From assembly GCA_009823505.1 (NCBI GenBank), contig VZQC01000258.1, forward strand, positions 959,386-1,023,385: 64,000 nt of DNA. The letters are read 5' to 3'. This document shows, in pieces, positions 1 through 10,229 of this stretch. The notes below the pieces were generated by a model, which ran no database searches, was not told where the DNA came from, and saw only the letters and a program-made list of their open reading frames with translations. How positions within the stretch are numbered: position 1 is the stretch's first letter; every line of letters starts with the position of its first letter. This DNA comes from Rhizomys pruinosus (lineage: Eukaryota > Chordata > Mammalia > Rodentia > Spalacidae). Made by a program: the position numbers and the translations under genes.

Positions 1-150
1 GTCCATTTTTTAGCTAAAGTGATGATCCATGAGTACAAGCATCCTTCATATGAAACCAATTTGTAGCTGTTGTGCCCAAACCCCCCAGCCCCACCATCCA
101 GCAGGAGGGGTGAGGGGGTGTAGTATGTGTAATCAAGTTGATGCATTTCT
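1..150 (-). mobile_element. L1 3' UTR fragment, long-UTR subfamily
   Basis: Read on the minus strand, this is the last part of the long L1 3' UTR that is complete at 14,998-17,305. The shared landmarks are the stretch reading 'gagtacaagcatccttcat', the 'aaaccaatttg' block, the C-rich run around 80-90 and 'aatcaagttgat' near 132-144. The fragment is cut by the left window edge and stops matching near 150. Indels in the middle resemble those of the other noisy copies. Confidence 0.75.
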
Positions 151-603
151 TAGGTGATCACATCAATATTCATTTGTTTCTGACGTTCTGAAACTGAGAA
201 CATTTTTTTAACTGAAAATCTCTTTGCTTAACTCAACTGCCCCTGGTCTGCTGTAACTATGGTGATCTAAACTATGGTTATTAAGCTTTATAAACCCAGC
301 CCTGCTTCTGCAAGCTAATTAAGTACTCCTGATTTGACCATCACTATGTGGCACTCATCTGTGGGTCTTGCTTGGTATTACATTGTACAGCTAGCCAATA
401 TTTGTGGCTGGAGAGGCCACAGGCTAGAGGAGAACCTACTTCTTCTGTTTTTGTAATCTAAGACTCCAATATAATTTTTAACTGTATTCTAAATACTTAT
501 CTTTACATTGATGGAGAAATGTAGTTCTCATCACTCATCAAATAAGCTGTTTTGGAAATGGACAGAAACAATTACAAAAATCAATAACTGGTCCATCTGG
601 AGA
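151..603. other. Unassigned stretch, possibly old retroelement
   Basis: There is no convincing reading frame. A TATA-like 'tttataaacc' at about 286 followed by a T/C-rich stretch could belong to an old LTR, and the tract around 400-600 feels like a dispersed rodent repeat, but I could not find paired TG/CA ends or a target duplication. I do not assign it. Confidence 0.3.
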
Positions 604-775
604 GAGTGACAAAAAAAACTGAGAGAAAGATGCAGGACAGTTATGGCAAAATGCATGATCTGGGATGGGGTGGGGGTAGGGGGGAAGGGAAAGGGAAATA
701 TGCCTGATCTGAATTGGAAAATGATGTATGAAATGTACAAAGCACCAATAAAAAAAATGAAAAAAAAAAAAAAGA
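604..775 (+). mobile_element. L1 3' terminus with poly-A tail
   Basis: This segment contains 'gagagaaagatgcaggacag', the purine-rich G tract (about 661-700), 'gaaaatgatgtatgaaat' and a terminal 'caccaataaaa' followed by an A-rich tail (about 748-773). The same terminus closes the L1 copies at 17,160-17,305, 21,345-21,500 (minus) and 37,320-37,460 (minus), so it is the conserved L1 3' end. It is a very short, strongly 5'-truncated insertion. Confidence 0.85.
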
Positions 776-1445
776 AATGCAGGTATAGCTTGAAGGGAGG
801 ACACATTATCTGGACGTACTACCTTGTCTGCTTGTAAGCTTCCCACTATTGTAGAAACAATGTACTTCCTGAAACTACTTGCGTGAGATGTTCTGCGTGG
901 GTGGCTACAGGGAGAATGTCTGGGCAAAAGCAAAGGGTAAAATGAAGGTAAGATAGAACATAATGGATTTATGCCATATATCATATCAACAGTAATAGGC
1001 ATGAGTACCTTCCTGTTGAGCAAACCTTAAATCCAATTAGGCAGTTGTTGGTTTGCTCCAAAATAAAAGTGACACTATAAGACCATTAGAGATGTTTTGC
1101 TGGGTTGGTCATTGTTATGACTTATAGGATTTACAGCTGGATAGGACTGTTGACTCCTTTTCTCCCTTAGCAACTTGCTTACCACCTTCTAATACTGTGG
1201 GAGCTAGTCCTGGGGGAGAGGCTTCCAGGTCACTTTTAGCTTGATTCCTCCAAGTCTTGTGTCTGAAGTATGGGTTTTCTTCAGTAATAGTATCATACCT
1301 TCAGGTTCTGCTAGACAAACCAAGGACTATGACAATAACTAATATTGTTTTGGGAATCTCTTGGACATAGCCCCACCAACCAATGACTCAAAGAGACATT
1401 TCCCATGCCTTCCACTGGGGTTGCTTTGTAGATAGCCTGCAGCTG

Positions 1446-1448
<3 letters not shown>
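776..1448. other. Unassigned non-coding stretch
   Basis: I see no long reading frame, no SINE boxes and no paired LTR ends. The segment around 1010-1300 has the composition of an old retroelement end, but I cannot place it. It ends at the CA microsatellite. Confidence 0.3.
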
Positions 1449-1491
<43 letters not shown>

Positions 1492-1501
1492 AACACACAC
1501 A
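1449..1501. repeat. (CA)n microsatellite
   Basis: About 26 CA units, interrupted once by two AAAC-like units near 1487-1494. Reading frames through it are spurious threonine/histidine or valine/cysteine runs. Confidence 0.97.
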
Positions 1502-1814
1502 CTTTAAAGTACATATGATTTTCAAAAATATGTTTTGGAATAGTTGTTTGCCATGTAGTTCTCTTTCAACTCTCTGTGTTAGCCTCCCTTTCCCTTCTCA
1601 TTTCCCTCTTTGTACAGTCCATGTCCTATTTTCCCCTTAAACACTCAGGCTCACAATCTAGGTTTTTTTAATCATACAGAAAACAGAAAATGGATACATA
1701 CAAAGCCAGCTGGCTCTTAAGTTATATAATAATTTAGGAAGAAACAGGACAAAAGTGAGCACAAAATTTGGTCGTATTTGTGGGGCAGGCATTAGAAAGT
1801 CACTTGACCTGACA

Positions 1815-2016
1815 GACAGTTGGTGCTCTGATCAGCTGCACTGACAACCTTGCTGCAGAAAAGGGAAGAAATATCTCTTTGCTGGGGAAATAGGAGATTT
1901 ACCAGACACTTTCCAAGGGGAAAATACTGCTTCTTGAGGAGGAATGCTATTTCAAAGCCATATGAGATGAATGTTAATGTCTTTTAATTTCTCTAAAACT
2001 GTTCATTTTCCTTAAT
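1815..2016 (+). repeat. Left arm of 202-bp inverted duplication
   Basis: This segment reappears in reverse complement at 5655-5856 with only about two or three substitutions in 202 bp (for example ttg-agg versus ttc-agg near 1935, and catt-ttcc versus catt-ctcc near 2006). The similarity stops abruptly at both ends. It contains no SINE or L1 motif I recognise and no open frame, so it looks like duplicated unique or low-copy DNA. Confidence 0.9.
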
Positions 2017-2334
2017 GAAGTTTTCCACTTGAATACAAAGAGAAAGAATTACAAATGAACTATGCAATTAAAACTTCCCTGAGTTCAAGTCAGCTACTTC
2101 AAGACTAATTTTCTTCTGCTTATTTAAGAAATTAGTTCAGTTTTCCTGTCACATCAATTAGAATAAAAGTTTCCATACTATATTTACAAGTTATTTAAAC
2201 TAAATAATGTTTACTGTTAAGTAAAATACTGAATACTGGTTTTAGAGGCAATGGAGAGGGAGAGAGGAGAAAGAGAGAAAGAAATAAAAGAGTTCAAATA
2301 CTTAAAGGAAAAATAAGGTTATTTTGTCATTGAG

Positions 2335-2565
2335 TCTTTTTTAAATTTATTATTGTTATTAAACTATTTCCATACATCATACATCATTTCTCAATTGAAT
2401 TCAGAGTCACTTCCTTTTCCATGCCCCCCACCCCACCTGAGTTCCTGCTCTCTGTCATACATGTCTTGCATCTTTTTCTGAGACTTTCCAGAGTATTTTT
2501 TTTTTCAAAGCAGAAGCTTATTGCTTTGGAGAGAACTTCACTGTTTCAATTTTTCCCAGTTCTTC
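2335..2565 (-). mobile_element. L1 3' UTR fragment, short-UTR type
   Basis: On the minus strand it carries the same blocks, in the same order, as the short L1 3' UTRs at 21,345-21,560 and 37,320-37,480: a stretch resembling 'cagttaaattctgc', the A-rich linker, the purine-rich G tract (C-rich on the plus strand near 2422-2437) and 'gatgtatgaaat'. It is moderately diverged and ends in the TTTC repeat. Confidence 0.7.
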
Positions 2566-2568
2566 TTC

Positions 2569-2627
<59 letters not shown>

Positions 2628-2656
2628 TCATTCTTTCGTTCTTTCGTTCTTTCTTT
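2566..2656. repeat. (TTTC)n microsatellite
   Basis: About 90 bp of TTTC units with a few variant units (ATTC, GTTC) at the right end. It lies directly next to the poly-T side of a minus-strand B1, the usual birthplace of such tracts. Confidence 0.97.
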
Positions 2657-2746
2657 CCTATTTTTTGAGATAGGGTCTCCCTTTAGTCCCAGCTGGCCTG
2701 GAGCTTGCTCTGTAGACCAGGCTGGACTTGAACTCATAGAGATCCN
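2657..2746 (-). mobile_element. B1 SINE, truncated at an N
   Basis: Minus-strand B1: 'gagatagggtctcc', then the 'gtagaccaggctgg' block and 'gaactcatagagatcc'. A normal B1 would continue for another 50-60 bp to its 5' end, but the sequence stops at a single N at 2746 and resumes in an AT repeat. Confidence 0.9.
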
Positions 2747-2750
2747 ATTC

Positions 2751-2793
<43 letters not shown>
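2747..2793. repeat. (TA)n microsatellite
   Basis: Nearly pure TA dinucleotides immediately after the N at 2746. The length may be unreliable because it abuts an assembly discontinuity. Confidence 0.95.
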
Positions 2794-2796
<3 letters not shown>

Positions 2797-3151
2797 CACA
2801 TTGTTACCCGAGGAAGGGAGATTTGAACTGAGAGACAGATGGCTCATCTCTGCTGCCATAGGGTAGAAGGGTAGAATGTTACAGGGCCATTTCTTCTGAT
2901 TTAATAAATACCACCATTAGTAATCTTGTAGGATTTAAACTGCTTGGATGACAAAAGCCACATTAAACAAAATTAGATGACAGATATAGACTGGAGGAAA
3001 GCACTTGTAACATCTCAGTGTTTGGGGAAGCTTTGACACTCTCGAGAGTCATTTTGAAACAAGAGTCAACTAAATGTGGTTGGTTCTTCTCTGAAGAAAC
3101 ACGAGTTAGAGCCCCCCACTTTCATGATCATTTAAGATGTCTAATGACAAA

Positions 3152-3300
3152 ACCACGCCTGGTGGGACAGAGCTGTAATCTCAGCTGCTTAGGAGGCAGA
3201 CTCAGGAGGATCATAAGTTCAAAGCCTGCCTGGACTATAGAGTGAGTTTATGACTACACTAGGAAATTTAGAGAGACACCCTCCCCCATCTTAAAAAAGA
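3152..3300 (+). mobile_element. Diverged B1-type SINE
   Basis: Plus-strand B1/PB1-like order: 'cacgcctggtgggac', 'ctgtaatctcagctgctta', 'aggaggcagactcaggagga', 'aagttcaaagcctgcctgg', then an A-rich end near 3290. It is strongly diverged from the young B1 copies. Confidence 0.7.
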
Positions 3301-3354
3301 TACAGTAAAGAAAGAGGTGAAGTATAGCAGGGAGATAGATATTTTCTTTTTCTT

Positions 3355-3512
3355 TTTCTTTTTTTTTGGTCTTTTCGAGACAGGGTCTCCCTGTAGTCCC
3401 AGCTGTCCTGGAACTCACTCTGTAGACCAGGCTGGCCTTGAACTCACAAAGATCCGCCTGCCTCTGCCTCCCAAGTGCTAGGATTAAAGACGTGCGCCAC
3501 CACGCCCGGCTG
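3355..3512 (-). mobile_element. B1 SINE, full length
   Basis: Complete minus-strand B1 from poly-T through 'gagacagggtctccctgtag', 'gtagaccaggctggccttga', 'tgcctcccaagtgctaggat' to 'ccaccacgcccggc'. It is close to consensus. A (TTTTTC)n tract precedes it from about 3344. Confidence 0.95.
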
Positions 3513-4297
3513 GAGTTTTCCTTTTTTTTTCATGTTCTTCCATACTTTCTCACCAAGCCCCAGAAACAAAAGAACCATGTGACTACTCACTGAAACCTCT
3601 AAAACTAGTAAAAATCAAAATAAATCTCCCTCTTTTGAATTCTTTCAACTATTTTGCTGCAGTTTATATTCATACATCAAGAAGAGTTTACATATATTAT
3701 TTTACCATTGAAAATAATTTAAAATTTTTCAATGAATTGGGAAAAATGAACATTGGTGATTTAGTTTCTGCTTCGAGTCTGAAATGGCATGGGTTTGTTC
3801 ATCCCTCTGAAGATCTTAATGCTCATAGTCATATTTTATTCACTTACTTGAATACCTAATAGTACTTACTATGACCAAGCCCAAGTTGTTTAATATCTAA
3901 TAATTATTTCTAATTAATTAGAAAATGAAGATTTTTATTTCTGCCCAGTGTATTTTAAAACCTAAAATGAAAATATCTCTGTTGTAGAGTTTGTCTGCTG
4001 GAAGCCCACAGGCTAACTGGGCCAGGTTCACATGTTAGTTTTGTTTGGAGTGTGATATTTTTCTAATTTTTAGGAAGTTGGTTTTACAAAGCAACACATT
4101 TTTAAATAAAGATCCAACATTTTCCCTCTCATCTTTCAAAATGAGATCTGGCCAGTCTGGCCCTTAATTTCAAAAGGTATGCATAATGGTGTCTCCTTTG
4201 AATAAAGACAAATAAAAGAACAGAAAGAAATGGTGTTAGTTTTAAAAATTTTTTTCAATAAACAACCCTGATATGAATTCCAAACTTCTACCCCAGG
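3513..4297. other. No recognisable feature
   Basis: AT-rich sequence without an exon-like frame or clear repeat boundary. A 74-codon frame at 3635-3859 has no similarity I recognise and is treated as chance. Confidence 0.4.
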
Positions 4298-4513
4298 GGG
4301 CTGGGGAAATGGGTCAGCAGTTAAGAGCTCTGGCTACTTTTGCAGAGGACTTGGTAGGGTTCAGTTTCCAGCCCCCACATGGAGGCTAACGATAGTTTGT
4401 AGCTCCAGTTCCAGGGGATCTGATATCCTCTTCTACCCTCCGTTGACATTTTCCAATATGGGTGTACTTGCATACATGCAGGCAAAACACTCATAGAAAT
4501 AAAATAAAAAGAA
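4298..4513 (+). mobile_element. B2 SINE
   Basis: tRNA-like head 'gggctggggaaatgggtcag' then 'agttaagagctctgg', the B-box region 'gggttcagtttccagc', the middle 'ccagttccaggggatctgat' and a tail ending in AATAAAATAAAAAG. It is diverged relative to the young copies at 38,776 and 47,236. Confidence 0.9.
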
Positions 4514-5499
4514 TTATAAAATAGAAAAATTTCTGCCTTACGGATATTTTCTAATTTTCATATTAGGCTATCTCTACCTTTTAATCCATTCCAGTTCACA
4601 TAATGCACCAAGATACAGTTTTCTCTAGATTCCCCTGTAGCCCTGCACCCTGGCTGCTTTGCTCATTTGTTGCTTTAATCACAGAATCCCTACTTCAAAG
4701 TATGATCCATTTCTTCATCATTTTAAAAATATAGAGTTTGTAAAATGCTTCTTTCACGAACATTTCCCAGAGAGAGCCTTTAAAAGTTGAAGGTTTACAA
4801 AGAATAAAAATCTTCAGATCTCCTTTGGTCATGGTAATCACCCACCTATTGATGACACAATCAGTTTCATAACTACCAACTAAGATCTTCTAAACAAAGA
4901 ATTATCACAGGGGATAAGCACAATTTCCAGTGGGAGAAAAAAAAAAATCAAGTAGCAGAACTCATTAAATTTGGTGCCTTTTAAAACTTTTCCCCTACAA
5001 GAAAATTATGGTTCGTAGCCTACAAATGAGGAAAAACGGGTGGAAAAAAAAGGAATGTACTATCTGACCTCTCTTCAGTCATGTATTACTTTTAAAGTTC
5101 TGGTGTGGATTCAAAATTTCTGCTCCGTGGTTGTGTCTTAATTTTCCTAGTCCCCTTTTCCAGTCTTTAAGTCCATTACACTACTTCATATAGTACACCA
5201 AAACACATTTATTTTTATCTTTTTCAAGTGAGTTTGAATATCCTTCTGTTTTAAAGCTTGCAGCTTATTGGACTTTTGTTAACCATTCACGGAGGGATTG
5301 AAACAGTTTGGAACACAGTATTTTCATAATACCTATTTTCTACTGATACTGTGAAACTATAGTTAGAAATCAGAGAGTCTACAGCATAATCAACAAAGGA
5401 AGAGAAATTTTAGAGTATGTGTGTTATCATGACATTTTAGATGAATTTGTTAGAAATACAATATGCCAAAGAGACATCTGCATTTTCATGTTTCTTGTG
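4514..5499. other. No recognisable feature
   Basis: AT-rich DNA with no long frames and no SINE or L1 landmark that I can defend. Confidence 0.4.
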
Positions 5500-5654
5500 A
5501 ATGGTGACTCACAATAGCCAAGAAATGGAAATAACCTACATGCCCAGAAACTGATGATCAGACAAAATATCATACACATATACCTTAGAAATACTAGTCA
5601 GCCTTAAGAAAGAGCAAAATCCTGTCATTTGTGACATGAATAGAGTTATAGATT
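5500..5654 (+). mobile_element. Ancient L1 fragment
   Basis: The order 'actcacaatagccaag', 'atggaaataacctac', 'tgcccagaaactgatgatc', 'gacatgaatagagttatag' is the degenerate ORF2 C-terminal region of old mammalian L1 (the stretch coding for AxxWNQPKxP and EFYAAxK in young copies). It stops exactly where the right arm of the inverted duplication begins. Confidence 0.65.
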
Positions 5655-5856
5655 ATTAAGGAGAATGAACAGTTTTAGAGAAATTAAAAGACATTAACAT
5701 TCATCTCATATGGCTTTGAAATAGCATTCCTCCTGAAGAAGCAGTATTTTCCCCTTGGAAAGTGTCTGGTAAATCTCCTATTTCCCCAGCAAAGAGATAT
5801 TTCTTCCCTTTTCTGCAGCAAGGTTGTCAGTGCAGCTGATCAGAGCACCAACTGCC
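5655..5856 (-). repeat. Right arm of 202-bp inverted duplication
   Basis: Reverse complement of 1815-2016, about 99% identical. It abuts an ancient L1 fragment on its left, whereas the left arm has different flanks on both sides, so only this piece was copied. Confidence 0.9.
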
Positions 5857-6119
5857 TGACCTGATAGAGAATTTAAAGTAATGAGTACTCTGCATGCTGC
5901 CTCATAAGAGGAAGACATATAGCTCCCCCTTCTTTTTTTTTTTTCTAATTATTCTTTTAAAGTATTTGTGTATTTATGTATTTAAAGTTCCTTCAAAGTA
6001 TGTATTCTTCCAACAGTGCCTTGGCTCTGGGTACTATTAGAAATACCAATTATGTGAGAAATTTTCCAAAAAGTGCAGAAGTGCTTAAACTGAACACTGA
6101 TGTATACCTGGACCTCAAG

Positions 6120-6770
6120 TCATTCCTTTTTTTTTCATTTTTAATAATAATTAAGTAATGAATACAAGTATCCTCATGTAAAACCAATTTGCAAGCAGCT
6201 ATGACCAAACTTATACAGCCCAAGGTCCCCATTGTCCAGCTGGAGGGGCTTATATGTACAAGCATGCTGATCAAATAAGAGTCTAGTCTATATTGCTGTA
6301 GTTTCACAATTCACCCCAATCGCAGCCCTTACATTCTACCAAACTCCCTCTTCCACAGATTGTTCCCTAGGCTTTAGAAAAGGGGCACAAGTGGGTGAAA
6401 AGCAAAACAGTCTACTTTCTCTGTAGATGTCGTTTTGCACTCTGATCAGTTCAGGATGTTTCCTTTCATGGGTTGGCAGTTTATCCAGGAATAACCTTTT
6501 AATCCTACTAACGAAGCACAAGCAATTAGATACACAGGCATTTAAACAGTATTAATTATTATGGTAGGTTACATTGGTATAGACACAGATGTTTGGATGG
6601 TATGCTAATCTATGAACTATAGCTTTTCTGTAAAAGATGACAAGGTCTTACTGTGGCTTAAAACATCTCCTAACCACTAGAGGTTGTAAGCTTGTGGCAT
6701 CAGTCATGAATGATTCCTCCAAGGAGAGAGCTAATAGCCAATTGGATTTGGGATATACAGACATATGGCC
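6120..6770 (-). mobile_element. L1 3' UTR fragment, long-UTR subfamily
   Basis: Minus-strand copy of the last ~650 bp of the long 3' UTR (compare 16,580-17,140). The left end is poly-T with 'ttaataataattaagtaatg', so this copy was polyadenylated at the internal A-rich site and lacks the final purine-rich terminus. It is 5'-truncated at about 6770. It is diverged more than the copy at 44,229. Confidence 0.85.
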
Positions 6771-6858
6771 GCCACATTCTAAAGGAGGAAAACATCTGAT
6801 GTACTGTTTGATATCTAAAGAAAAGCATAAAACTGGTCCCAAAGTCTCCATTTAAATT

Positions 6859-6978
6859 CAGACAGGGTGTCCCAGCAGAGGCTGTCTTGAAATGTGACAT
6901 GCAGATCAGGATGGCTTCAAATTCCCACAGAACTCCACCTGCCTCTGCCTCAAGAGCAGCTGGAACTAAATCCTGCAT
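6859..6978 (-). mobile_element. Diverged B1 SINE
   Basis: Minus-strand B1 layout with many changes: 'gacagggtgtcccagc', 'gatcaggatggcttcaaa', 'ccacctgcctctgcctca', then a 'gagcagctggaactaaatc' version of the AGTGCTGGGATTAAA end. The open frame across it is spurious. Confidence 0.65.
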
Positions 6979-7399
6979 TATTAAATTCAGCTCAAAAGAA
7001 AGTTAAATGCAGATTTAAGCAAGAGGTTTAAGATAAGGAATTGCTCAAAGGCAAGTATGCAAGCTACCGGTGCAAAGCAGTCTGACTCACAGGTTTTTTG
7101 TTTTTCAAGGGCTGGGATTAAACAAGTGGACAAGCACACTTTTTTTTTTTTTTTTAAGACATGGAAAACCAAGGAGGAAAATTTTTGGCCTTTTTGAAAT
7201 TTCTTGCTGGTTTTAGGTGTGGAAAGACCCTAATTTGCATTTAAAAACCCTGGACCTAAACAGCCAGTATGTTTAGGACCAAGTGGTGGTAGCCAAACTT
7301 GTTTTGAGCACCCAAGCTCTAAGCAGTCCTGAGAGATTTTTAACCATTTATTTTTTAAATTTTTGATCCCAGAGTTCCATCTCAGGCCTCTAAAAATTA

Positions 7400-7815
7400 T
7401 TTAAAATTACACCAAGGCCAAACCATGCCTGAGGCTGGTAGTCCCATGACTACATGATTGATAGTCCTGCAGCCAGCACACAGCCACGAAGCTGATGGGC
7501 TTTATGGTCAAACCCAGCTGGGAAGCTGGTGGCTTCCACAGCCTCCACACTTGAACAACCAGTGGTCACACAAGGTTGATGACCCTGCAGCCAGATTTGT
7601 GTATGGGCTGCTACACTCTGGACACACACCCAAGAAGTTGGTGGCTTTATGGGCAAACTGGTGGTTAGGGAGGTGATAATTCCTCAGCCACACCCAACCG
7701 AGAAACTGCTGGTTTCCATGATCCCCAAGTATTGCAGGAGCCTGTAGCCAGAGGCTGATTGCTTTCACTACCACCCAGTCTTTGAGGGAACCAGCCCCAC
7801 ATTTGCACAGTGTAA
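7400..7815. repeat. Degenerate tandem-like repeat region
   Basis: A motif like 'gaagctggtggctt' recurs at about 7487, 7521, 7634 and 7710, often followed by 'tatgg-caaac' and preceded by 'cacacccag/caag'. Spacing varies (about 35-115 bp), so this is a degraded minisatellite or internal LTR repeat, not a clean array. Several frames cross it but none resembles a protein. Confidence 0.4.
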
Positions 7816-7825
7816 AAACTAAGAA

Positions 7826-7972
7826 CGGCCTGATATGGTGGTGCACGCCTTTAAACCCAGCACTCAGGAGGCAGATCTCTGTGAGTTCAAGGCCAGCCTG
7901 GTCTACAGAGCACACTCCAGGCCAGCAAGGACTAAAGGGAGACCCTGTCTTGAAAAGACAAAAAAAAAAAAA
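7826..7972 (+). mobile_element. B1 SINE
   Basis: Plus-strand B1 from 'ggcctgatatggtggtgcac' through 'aaggccagcctggtctacag' and 'gagaccctgtcttgaaaag' to a 14-A tail. The 5' half is slightly shortened. Confidence 0.92.
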
Positions 7973-8099
7973 AATACAAAGGAAGAGAAAGGCTAAAAGC
8001 AGAGAACCAGACTGTACATTGGGAAGCAATGTCTGGTAGCTGCTCAGCTTGAAAGACAAGCTCTTTAAAATATAAATTCCCATCTTGCTAGGATTTTGG

Positions 8100-9384
8100 G
8101 GTTTGCATATCTGAATTTCCTGACTGCTTCAGTCCCTGTTCAAGGCACCACTTGTGGAGTTTAATAATCCTGTGTGGGGTCAGGTAGTGAAGAGGATATG
8201 CAGCGGGGTCACTTCATTAACAGCCGGAGGACACAGGACAGTGGGTACAAGTCCAAATTATTTCATACAACAGGCTGTTTATATAGGTATTGTGTCCTCC
8301 CAGCAACCAATTCCAGACTCCCTACACCACGTGCTGCTTCAGCCCATGGGCCAGTGCCATGAACATGGTCTAGCATGGGCTAAGCCCAAAGAAATCCAGG
8401 AAACCATTATTATAATGCAATCTAATTTTATTAATTCCCACACAGGTTAATTCTATAATTCTAATTCTGTCTTGTCCTAGCCTATCTCCCCAAGGTTTCT
8501 CACCTACATGCCATTCTCTTAGCCTCTTGGAAGCAATGGAGGGGGGGGTCCATGCTAGGGAGTTCCAAGAAGCCATTTGGTTGGTGGAAATGGATCTCTC
8601 TGGACTGGGGGCTGTGGCAGCCTGCCTGGATAGGCAAGCCAGTCTCAGCAGCAGCAGTGGTCAGCAGAGTCAGCATGCACTTTGGGAAAAGTGGTGTCAC
8701 AGGGGCAGCATGTCCAGGTCTTCTCAGCTGAGAGGTTCACAATGGCATCTCACATCGGGTCCCCTGAAGGGAAGTGAGAGCAAAGTCATTCTATACTTCC
8801 CAGCCTAAATGGTCCTCAGCTGGGCATGTGGGGTGTACTGAGTCTCAGGTGTTAATTTCAGGCTTGTGCCTAGGGCCCCTCTTGTATAGTGCTGATGGTT
8901 ATCTTTCCTGTCTGGGGTCACACCTTGATCAAGGTGGGGGACTCAGGACTGGTTATCAGGTCCTTGTGTCCATGCTGCTTCTGGCCACCTAATCAATTGA
9001 GTACACTCAGTCTTTGGATTCTGCTGAGCCCCTCTGTGGCCAGCCTAGTGCCCAGTGCTCATCTCTAAAGTAGTCCTGAACTGGAGCAGGCCTCTTGCTG
9101 AACAAAATTTAACATTTGCTAATTTCTTTACAGTTACAGCATTTCACACATTATCTACTGTTAGTTTAATCCTAACTACTTCTAATTCACACATGCTACA
9201 TGCTAACTATTCTCCTAACAGGCAGGCCTAGGAAAGGGTGGTAGGAGTCAATCAGCTCACAGTGTAAGCCCCCCAGCAACCAATCCCAGATCCCCTATAG
9301 CACATGCTGCTCCAGCCTGTGGAGCAGGCCCAGGAAAGGGTCCATGGTGCCAGGCAGGTGCAAACCCAAGCTTGCATATGCCCA
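8100..9384. other. Unassigned segment with diverged direct repeats
   Basis: A ~95-bp sequence at 8296-8390 is repeated with roughly 75-80% identity at 9268-9360 (shared landmarks 'cccagcaaccaat', 'ccagatcccc/ctccc', 'cacatgctgctcc/cacgtgctgcttc'). The piece between has higher GC than its surroundings and no protein-like frame. The right edge ends 'gcccaca' against an L1. An LTR is possible, but I found no matching TG end with a target duplication. Confidence 0.35.
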
Positions 9385-10229
9385 CAAGTTTTCCGGTTTA
9401 TTTTGATATCTCTTAGGTATAATGCCATATTATCTACAAAATGGGATAATTTGATCTCTTCCAATTTTTTTGTCTTAACTTCCTTCTCTTGGTTATTGCT
9501 CTAGCAAGAAGTTTAAACAATATATTAAAAAAGAGTGAAGACAGTGGACAGCCTTGTCTGGTTCCTGATTTTAATGGGAATGCTTCCATCTATCCATTTA
9601 GAATGATGCTGGCTGTGGGTTTCTTGTATATAGCTTGAGGTATGTTCCTTCCAAGCTAATTCCCTCTAGAACCGGCTTTTTTTTTTTTTGTCTTTTTTGA
9701 GACAAGTTCCCCCTATAGCCCCAGCTGGCCTAGAATACACTCTGTAGACCAAGCTGGATTTGAACTCACAGAGATCCATGTGCATCTACCTCCTGAGAGT
9801 GCTGGGATTAAAGGCATGCACCTGGCAGAACTTTTTAAGATAAATGCATTTTGAATTTTATCAAAGAATTTTTATGCAACTATTGAGATGACCATGTGAT
9901 ATTTGTCCTTGAGTCCATTTTTATTGTTTATAGCATTTATTGACTTACATATATTGAACCATACACAGTGAACCTGCATCTCTGGAATAAAGCTGACTTG
10001 ATCATGGTGAATGATATTTTCAATGTGCTTGCAAGTATTTTGGTGAGAATTCTTTCATCTATACTTATTAAGGAGATAGGTCTATAGTTTTCTTTTTTGG
10101 TTTTGTCTTTGCCTGGTTTGTATAGTAGAGTGATGCTGCTTTATAAAAGGAATTTGGTAGCGCTCCCTCTGTTTCTATCTTTTGGAATAATTTCAATAGT
10201 ATTGGTGGTAGATCTTTAAATGGTAGAAT
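9385..10229 (-). mobile_element. Truncated L1 ORF2 fragment (RT region)
   Basis: Reading the minus strand, the fragment runs from the early RT domain (about 10,229) to just past the catalytic YADD-type region (near 9430). Landmarks are the complements of the usual L1 stretches coding for QGCPLSP (about 9550-9570) and for the DHDQVGF-like region (about 9990). It has frame breaks throughout and is interrupted by a B1 at 9668-9829. The right end is replaced at 10,229 by the 5' UTR of the plus-strand L1, and the left end stops abruptly at 9385. Confidence 0.85.
9668..9829 (-). mobile_element. B1 SINE inside L1
   Basis: Minus-strand B1: poly-T, 'gagacaagttccccctatag', 'ctgtagaccaagctggattt', 'agtgctgggattaaaggcat'. 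The L1 sequence continues on both sides ('cctctagaacc' and 'aactttttaaga'), so it inserted after the L1. Confidence 0.92.

Noticed and set aside
1440..1510. Tandem repeats as a CRISPR-like array
   Set aside because: Dinucleotide microsatellite without spacers, in eukaryotic DNA. No CRISPR array anywhere in the window.
2421..2756. A 111-codon frame with repeated FFLS units
   Set aside because: It is translation of the TTTC microsatellite and a B1. No gene.
7508..8083. A 191-codon minus-strand frame
   Set aside because: It crosses a B1 SINE and the degenerate repeat region. Composition and content are repeat-derived.
8171..9386. A solo LTR with TGTGGGG...CCCACA ends
   Set aside because: The flanking bases on the two sides do not form a target duplication, and the start could be placed at several TG positions.
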